DNA of 64,000 nucleotides from Pollenia angustigena (taxonomy: Eukaryota > Arthropoda > Insecta > Diptera > Polleniidae). The DNA lies in contig OV884056.1 of assembly GCA_930367215.1 (NCBI GenBank), positions 87,245,285 through 87,309,284 of the forward strand. Direction: 5' to 3'. The translations under genes and the position numbers were made by a program. This document shows, piece by piece, positions 57,092 through 64,000 of this stretch. How positions within the stretch are numbered: the first letter of the stretch is position 1; each line of letters begins with the position of its first letter. Under the pieces are notes generated by a model that searched no databases, was not told the origin of the DNA, and was given only the letters and a program-made list of their open reading frames with translations.

Positions 57092-57160
57092 TGGGCTCGA
57101 TAATCTCACGGGATTCGTCATGAAATGGCTGTATAACAGACGACTGGTAGGAAATATATA

Positions 57161-57398
57161 TCGAGCCATAACCACAAAAAAAGCTTTAGCGACAAAAACA
57201 AAACTTTACAGGAGAAGGTTTGTGTATGAAGGTCGTCGCTTAAGATAATATTGTTTTTGCTATAAAATCGTAACGGTACCTTATGTGACCATGACATTTG
57301 AGGAGATGATGCAAGTGTTGCCAGTAAAGTCATTTATTAAAAAAAAACGAAAATTGAAAATGATGTCACTTATGTTTTTTTTTGCGGTAAGGGCTCGA
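57161..57398. mobile_element. 238-bp relative of the 34.5-kb pogo-like element
   Basis: Ends TCGAGCCATAACC and GGTAAGGGCTCGA with TA flanks. Shares TAAAATCGTAACGGTAxCTTA and TGTGACCATGACATTT with 34.7-35.2 kb, where a MITE has inserted. Confidence 0.72.
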
Positions 57399-57399
57399 T

Positions 57400-59855
57400 A
57401 CATAGCGAAGTTTTGTTTAGTAGGTCTGTTTTTCTTTTTGGCCCGATTTTAATCTTCCACTACTTTCTCCTCTCACTCTGCCAGTATTTTCTTATTAGTA
57501 ATCTATTACTTTATAGTTAAGACGTTACAATGTGAGGTGACTTAACCTAACCCTGATGCTAAAAACGCGCTTAAAATTAGCGGGTACACAATCCCCTATC
57601 CAAAATGTTAGTGGGTCTAAAAGATTTGCATGACAAAAAAAACGTTCTCACTTGTTCTTCTTGATTTCACTAGGGGATTTGTAGGGAACACCTTATGAAA
57701 ATTTCATCTTTTAGTGCTATTTCCTCCGAGGGAAATCAGGTGCAGTCAATACCTTTTTTACTGCAAAAATCCGGGATCTTTGCGATCTCTTGTGATCGTG
57801 GCTGACCAGAAATTCTATCTGGAAACACGGGAGTCAGTAGCCCCCTGTGGTTAAGGCCCTTCTGATCATACTTTTCGGGGGAAATGTTTTCTAGCCTTCA
57901 GGAAAATTAAGATATTGAAAAGATATTTTCGGGAATCACGTGGTGGTTATGGTTTACTTCCCAAAGTCGCATGAAAGAATATCCTGAAAATTCCACTTAA
58001 GGGCGGCTTTTTTACTACTTGTGGGAGAGTACGGCCTGAGGAAGGACTATACCTAGGTGCTGTTGCTACTCAAGATATGCTGCTGCTTGCAGTTTCCGAA
58101 AGCAACAGAGGTTAGAAAGCTCCAACTTCTAAACAAGAGGCAAGACGATACTATTGCTCGCTGGGTGTGTTGGTTATGCTTACATTCAAGGGCGGTTGTT
58201 AAGCGCATTGTTTGTCAACCAATGGTTAAGATCCACGATAGATATTTTTCACAGCCGTTCTTCTTGATACTTTTTCAAGAATATGTCCTTTAGAAAACCA
58301 CTTTATGCGGACTTAATATTTAAATTAAAAGTGTAAACAAAATTGTTCTGCTAAAATTCTTTCTATTTGAAATCTTTAACTGTAAACCAACCAAATTTAG
58401 AGTCAAAATGCTAAAAGAGAGAGAATAAATAAGAATGATAATTTTTATAAGGCTGACTGTGTCGAGGATGACGATAACAACCAGCAACAATAGAAAACCA
58501 TCGTATTTCTTAATGATCATGCAAAAAAAAAAAAAATATGTATTTTCAGCCTTATTCTAGAAAGATGAGTAAGATGAAATGGGTTAAGATGAGATGGCTT
58601 GCCAGGCAATTTGTCTTGCATGGCATTTTAAACAGACATTAAAAATGTAAATAATTACGGAAAATTGGATGTGAAACATGGTGTTGCATGCAACAACAAA
58701 AAAAAAAAAAGATCTTGGTAAATAGAGAAAATATGTCATCTTAGGAAATGCAACAATAATCATGAACAACAACAACAACAAACAGCAGCAAACCATGACT
58801 AGGTTGGATAGATCAGTTTAGATACACACTGCCACAACCAAAAAAGAAAATCAGGCAACTTCAATGAGAGTAATTTTGTCGTGTATGGAAACAATTGGCA
58901 TTTTCTAAATGCACAAGAGGAAAGGAAAGCGGATTGTGGTAAATTAGAGGCAGCAGTTTGAGAATTTTTGAATGACTAACATTATTTTTAGCTGGTAACT
59001 GCTACACAATCTGTGGCAGCAACACAAAACAACTGTAATGTAATGCCACAAATGTAACATCGAAATGCCACTAGACGACATAATGGCTGAGCTTGATTTT
59101 AAGCTTTAGCTCTCATTTTCTTCTTCTTTTTTTTAATCCAGTAACTTCATCCTCTCAACCAGTCTGTTGCATAAATGAGCCTTAGTTTATGTTGCAGGGA
59201 ATGTGTTACTAACTGGGAGGTATTAAAGGCAAAAAAAAATAAAAAATTGTAAAAACCGTTTTGATTCTTATATTGTAGTTTTCATTTAATAGGATGTGTT
59301 TTTATTATTGCAACATGAGCCTTATTTTGCAACATGATTATGATGACGTTGTTATTTTAGCAGCTCATAGCGAAGCGGCTTGTTGTTGTTGTTCCAACAC
59401 AAATGTATGTGCGGATGGATGTCTTAAAAACAAATCACATCAAATGTATAAGTTTTGTAGCTGCTTAATACTGAATTCAGTCAACCACATATTTTTATTT
59501 CTTGGAAAGGATTTTTTCATTTTTGTGATTTCTTTTTTACACTTTTCTTTAGCTTATGTTTTCTTTTGCATTCAGATTCGTACGTACATTCATTAATTTA
59601 TGGAGAGATTAATCTTTGTGTTATACTATTTTTTAATTTGATGATGTCGTTGTCATAATCATGTTGCAGTTTAATTTTGTATCCAACTTCAAATACTTTT
59701 AAATTTAGAGGTTTGTCTTAGGGGTTTCCATGAAGGAGGGAAATTTCGCAAAATTTTACCTAAACAAAAACGCGCATACTTAAACGACTACCCTATTATC
59801 GTGAAAATCAACATTCTAAGAAAGCGTTCGGCGCTACTCTCTACTCTCTACATTC
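57400..59855. other. Anonymous region, partly less AT-rich
   Basis: No known gene or element is recognised. From about 57640 to 58290 the base composition is less AT-rich than most of the window, and short frames exist on both strands without known motifs. CAA-rich patches lie near 58760-58790. Confidence 0.4.
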
Positions 59856-60104
59856 GAAATATGTCATCGATAGCAATTACGACGCATATACTCGCGTCAA
59901 AAACAAAGATAGCTCCCGTGAAAACTGAAACATTACCCCGATTAGAACTTTGCTGAGCGGCTTCAATGGCAAAAATGGTGGAATCATTATGCTCCCAGTT
60001 AAATCTAGATATCAGGAAGACTTATCTGTGGACTGTTTCTCCTATTATTTTATCTTGAATTTAAAACGCAAGGTCAACCCCGCCGATTTAGCAAGTCGTG
60101 GAAT

Positions 60105-61160
60105 CACTGTTGCCAGAAGTGCAGATTTCTCTGCATTTTGCAGATTTTTTCGTTGCCAAAATAGCAAAGTGAGATTTGCAGATTTTTGCTGTCAAATTGC
60201 AGGTTTTTTAAATTATTTGTGTAGACATCACTTTTCTTTATTTTCCTTTTCGTTTATTCATACATATGTATATATATATATATGTACATACATACACTTT
60301 TGGAAATATATATGTGAAATTAAAAGTTTTGACTCAAGACTTTTATTCCCAAAAATTTGCCTTTTTATTCAAAAAATATTTGTTTTGTCATATTCATCAG
60401 CTAATGTGGAACGAATATTTAGCCAAGTAAATATTAATAAAACAAAGCAAAGAAATCGTTTAGATAAAGAATCGCTTGAAGGAATTTTGTACACAAAAGA
60501 CTTTCTTAAATTAAATAAATCAAATTGTTTTAATACTCCGATACAAAATAAAATTTTACGGCAAATGACTTCTGAAATTTACAATAAATAAATGCATAAA
60601 TTATTTTAAATACGATATATGAACAATGTATTTGGATATACATTTTTATGTTTTATGTAAAAAATTATAAATATTCAGGTATGTGATTAAAATTGATCGA
60701 TTTCAAAACGATGGTTTTTAAAAGTTGTGATGAATTGCGACCAATTTTTAATTTCATTTCTGAATAAGTCTTTATTTTTTGTTCAAAAATTTATCTAACA
60801 AGAATATACAAAGAAAGTAAGAGAAAAATTTATTATAAATAATTTTTAAAAGATACAGAAAACGATGTTATCGGATTTAAATCGTTTTATTTTAAAAATA
60901 GTTTTCCATCAAATACCTGATCGTTTATATACTTATATAATGTTTTTCTTTTGTATATACTAAATTTTTATTTTAACGTACGAAATTTTAAATACACCTT
61001 TTAGTTGTTGTATGAATTCGAAAATAAGAAAAATCAATCCCAAAATAAAGTATTTTAATTTCCCAGATTTTTTGCAGATTTTTACATTTTTTTTTGCAGA
61101 TTTTCGAGATTTTTTGACCCAATTTTGAAGACTTTTTGGATACATTTTCTGGCAACAGTG
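60105..61160 (+). mobile_element. 1056-bp hAT element with perfect 8-bp duplication
   Basis: CGTGGAAT lies at 60097-60104 and 61161-61168. Ends CACTGTTGCCAGAA and TTCTGGCAACAGTG are perfect 14-bp inverted repeats. Multiple TTGCAGATTTTT words lie just inside both ends. It is a deletion derivative that keeps the C-terminal transposase end. Confidence 0.93.
60360..60591 (+). pseudogene. hAT transposase C-terminal dimerisation domain
   Basis: The open frame to 60591 includes SYSSANVERIFSQVNINKTK and RNRLDKESLEGILYTKDFL, the conserved hAT C-terminal block (SSANVERxFS...KxRNRL). The rest of the transposase, including the catalytic residues and BED finger, is absent, so the element is non-autonomous. 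The upstream part of this frame at 59950-60104 belongs to the BEL/Pao relic and continues across the junction by chance. Confidence 0.85.
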
Positions 61161-61560
61161 CGTGGAATGCTTGCGAGAGTTTTTATTGATAATTCGCTTT
61201 GGTGTCATGGGCCTACGTGGTTGAGACAACCTCATGAATTCTTGGCACGTCAACCCCTATCAACCACCGACACCTTGAATTCCAATAACTTTCTGTTCAG
61301 CTCGAACGCCCGCATGACATATTTCTATTGGTTCAGGTGTTTACAGTATATGAGAACCAGAAAAGGAAATTAACTCGAAATTGCTTGATTCTTATATGTC
61401 AGCGGAACTATATACCGGAGTATAGTCAAATTTCAAAGGATATACCCATGGTGGAATAAGAAGGTGACATCGTTACGGCAACAAATACAATATTGCAACA
61501 AAAACGGAACTTATATCACCGTTTACGTCAAAAAATACTCTGAACGTGATGAAATAAATA

Positions 61561-61944
61561 CACTCATAAAATTATTACAGTAACTGATTGTAGGTTATTA
61601 AATTCGTTTTCGGTACTGTTAAAATTGAATAAAAATATAGTTATTTTACGAATAAATTTATTTTTCAACATTTATGTTTGTTATTAAAAAAACAAACTAC
61701 CAAAAAATAATGTTTTCCGTATTTTTTTTTGTTAATTTGTTTGATTTTTATCGGTTAAAATATATTTTTTAAAAGTAAAAACTATTCAATTTTAACGAAT
61801 ATGATGTTCAATAAATAAAAAACTTAGAAATTACTGAAAAAATCATTTGTTTTAAATGAAATGTAAATGATCCGTTTTTTAAATGAATTTTAATTTGTTT
61901 CAAATGAATTTTCGTTTGAATTTAACTACATAATATTTTGAGTG
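61561..61944. mobile_element. 384-bp MITE, TA target duplication
   Basis: Ends CACTCATAAAATTATTACAG and CATAATATTTTGAGTG with TA at 61559-61560 and 61945-61946. The interior repeats TTTTAAATGAA-type words. Confidence 0.72.
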
Positions 61945-61946
61945 TA

Positions 61947-64000
61947 CATTTTTAGCCAATTTTTTTTTAATTATGGTCAATATCTTATTTATTTTGATTT
62001 AAAATTATCAAAAACTTTAATAAAATACAATAATCACATCACAAAACGTGGACTTTTTGTAAACATAAACCTAGACAAACAATGCAAGAGCAAAAAATCG
62101 TAATCTGGCGTAGTGCTGCCACCTGTTTATTTCACCATGGATATACCCGTGTCTTCAAAGACAAGCCTGCTCACTTTAAACCTGTTTATTAATTCAAATA
62201 GTCTGCACAGCGAACGTGGGAGCATCTTCAGGCATTTTCACCCGGCCTATCGTGAAGCTTGTTCTCTTACCCAATTCAGAAACCCACTAACTTTTTTTTC
62301 GACTCCCCAGCCCGAGAAGAAGAATACAAGGAAGAAATAGAGTCGCAGCCAACCACATGCCAACATTGCTGTCAACAACAACAGCAACCCGCACGAAAAC
62401 AGCAACCCACACGTCAACAACAACAGCACTCCGTCTAACCCCGGCCATCAATTTTTCAAGATACGCCACAGACACCGGCTACATGGTCTATTAAAAAAAA
62501 AAGATTTTTTTTTCTATCGACCCGCTTGATCCACAGCCCTCTTTGTTGCAGCATAGCAAGGAGCGGGATGTTTACGCGCGTAGTGTAAACGTGGCGAAAT
62601 TTATGTTCAGTGGACAAATAACTGTTTCGTTACGTTGTAGTCGTTGAAGTTTCTGCAGTTTCTGACACCAAATTTTTCTTTTCTGTTGAGTCTTTCGAAA
62701 GTGAGCGTGTTTTAAACAAACGGACAGACAGATGGATACTGCTAAATCCAGAATTTATATACTTTATGGTGTCTTAGATAAATACTAAGCAAGTTTTACA
62801 TGGAATGACAAACTTAGTATACCCTCATTTACCACTAGTGGTGGTGGAGGGAATGAAAAGATAAAAACCTACAAAAAATGTTTTTGGAAAACATAAAATA
62901 TTCAAAACATTTTCTTAAAATGAAAAAAAAAAATTACAAAGTTGCAACCCCTAAGAAACTCCAAAAGATTTTTCTTTCCTTGTTATTGTCCGTTTTAGTA
63001 TGCAACCGAAAACTTGCTGATGGATGGATGGACTGGTTGGTTGGCTGGCTGGGTGGATGGATAAGATGTTTTTTCTTGGTTGCTTCGGTCTCATTTGTCG
63101 CAACTGGACACACATGTCAATGTGTGTGCATTAAAACATTTCTGACTTCTGGTTATGAAATTCAATTCCTTAAACATTTAAGAAGTATTTAAGTTGTTGA
63201 TGTTTTACTGCAGATTTTTTCAATTGTAATTTTGAACCATTCATTTCTTGTTGTTGTAGTTTTGAGTTGATTTTGTGTTGTTTTTGCTAAAACAAACAAA
63301 AAAAAAATTGTAACTGCTGTTGCAATTGTCGACATTTCTGCTGTTGGTTTTATTGTTTTTGGCCAGAGCAGGAAATGAGTTTTACAAAAAAAAAAAATAA
63401 TTAGTTTAACAAGGAAATTCATGTAGTTTTTTAATGCTGTATTTAATAATTAAATATTTCTCTTTAACAAAATTTTTATTGCTTTTTTTAAAAAAATATA
63501 TGTAAAATAAAATTTTAATTTAAATGTTCTTTTTAGAATAATTTAAAGCGACAAGGATGTTAAGGGGTTTTCAGAAGTTAATCCACACAATGCAAAGACG
63601 TTCGACTGTAGTTACGAATGCCTTTGTACAGCTCGCAAGCAAATTGGGGCCATCGGTAGGATTTGCAATACAATTTTATTTTATTCGATCGAATAAATCT
63701 GAATTTCTGGTTATGAAGAGGTTGTGTATTGATAACCAAAGTGCTTGTATCTAATTTCAAAAGCAAATTTTAAATGAGCATATTTGACATAAAAATATAC
63801 CAGTCAAGTCCCCATTATTGTGGAAGTTACAAACGGTATGACAAACCTTTTACCTTCCTTAAATCTAAAATCGAACACTTTGAGGTGCGATTGACTCAAA
63901 TTTAGCTTTAAGTTGATACTTTTTTCTTTTTTGCCGAAGATTTGATTATAATTCTTTAAACTGATTTTCGATGTAAACCAAGTCTCGTTAAACGTCTACC
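61947..64000. other. Anonymous region with one hairpin-repeat end
   Basis: No gene recognised. 62690-62860 matches the end of the hairpin-ended family (GGAATGACAAACTTAGTATA, then ACCACTAGTGGTGGTGGAG). CAA/CAG-rich text lies at 62370-62430 and a TGGA/TGGT/TGGC run at 63020-63062. Confidence 0.45.

Larger units (their letters stand above)
59872..61380 (+). pseudogene. BEL/Pao pol fragment split by a hAT element
   Basis: The frame from 59872 reads [19 protein letters not shown], then a stop, AASMAKMVES and YLWTVSPIILS. This matches the reverse transcriptase/RNase H junction of BEL/Pao elements; the usual WTDS carries Val in place of the catalytic Asp. A deletion leads to KVNPADLASRG at 60071-60104. 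After the hAT insert the frame resumes with VFIDNSLWCHGPTWL and PHEFLARQPLSTTDT. No LTR, gag or integrase was recognised. Confidence 0.82.

Noticed and set aside
59294..59596. 100-codon plus-strand frame, cysteine-rich in part
   Set aside because: The CCCCS stretch comes from a TTG/TGT simple repeat; no conserved spacing or domain.
59950..60591. One 213-residue gene
   Set aside because: The frame is a chance fusion of BEL/Pao pol text and a hAT C-terminus across the 60104/60105 insertion junction.

Overview
The window looks like a stretch of repeat-dense, AT-rich nuclear DNA from a higher fly, most likely a muscoid or calyptrate. This is inferred from the mix of element families, the abundant poly-A/T, the CAA/CAG-rich non-coding patches and the absence of any bacterial-style gene organisation. 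I recognise no host protein-coding exon and no rRNA, tRNA or CRISPR array. Almost everything identifiable is a mobile element or its debris, set in anonymous AT-rich sequence that could be intergenic or a large intron.

The standout is a 3.6-kb DNA transposon at 7403-11046. It has inverted repeats of roughly 510-530 bp that are nearly identical at both ends, a 3-bp TAA target duplication, and one gene on the minus strand. Read as two open frames, that gene looks broken. With a 106-bp GT-AG intron removed (8672-8777) it is one uninterrupted 620-residue protein. It has an N-terminal cysteine-rich region, conserved Asp residues in a probable RNase H-like core, and a C-terminal SDE..GERFHQ block. 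It is the only element here that looks potentially intact.

Layout. 0-7 kb: a Jockey-type reverse transcriptase fragment at the left edge, two mariner-like transposase fragments, a hairpin-ended repeat with 150-bp internal satellites, and three small inverted-repeat elements (MITEs). 7.4-11 kb: the intact-looking transposon. 11-16 kb: paired 440-bp MITEs and a three-deep nest of palindromic elements. 16-20 kb: a catalytically dead non-LTR retrotransposon lying in an older duplicated repeat. 20-30 kb: a Helitron with 400-bp internal tandem units whose empty site survives in a second copy of the target repeat, a second LINE copy and a hAT-type element. 31-33 kb: a Helitron Pif1-type helicase pseudogene split by a 5'-truncated LINE. 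33-37 kb: mariner and pogo-like elements, some carrying MITEs. 38.5-40.9 kb: a pogo-like element inside a foldback element inside a hairpin repeat. 41-49 kb: a hAT-like repeat, nested MITEs beside a decayed PIF/Harbinger transposase, a second mariner deletion derivative and a 935-bp hAT element. 49-57 kb: LINE 3' end, satellite repeat, an orphan Gypsy-type gag, MITEs. 59.9-61.4 kb: a BEL/Pao pol fragment interrupted by a hAT element with a perfect 8-bp target duplication. 61.5-64 kb: one more TA-MITE, then anonymous DNA.

Target duplications sort the DNA elements into four groups: TA (Tc1/mariner/pogo type), TAA or TTA (PIF/Harbinger type), 8 bp (hAT type) and A^T insertion without duplication (Helitron). 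The nesting orders many insertions in time. Boundaries are given to within a few bases where terminal repeats and target duplications agree, and are approximate elsewhere. All family assignments come from motif recognition by eye.
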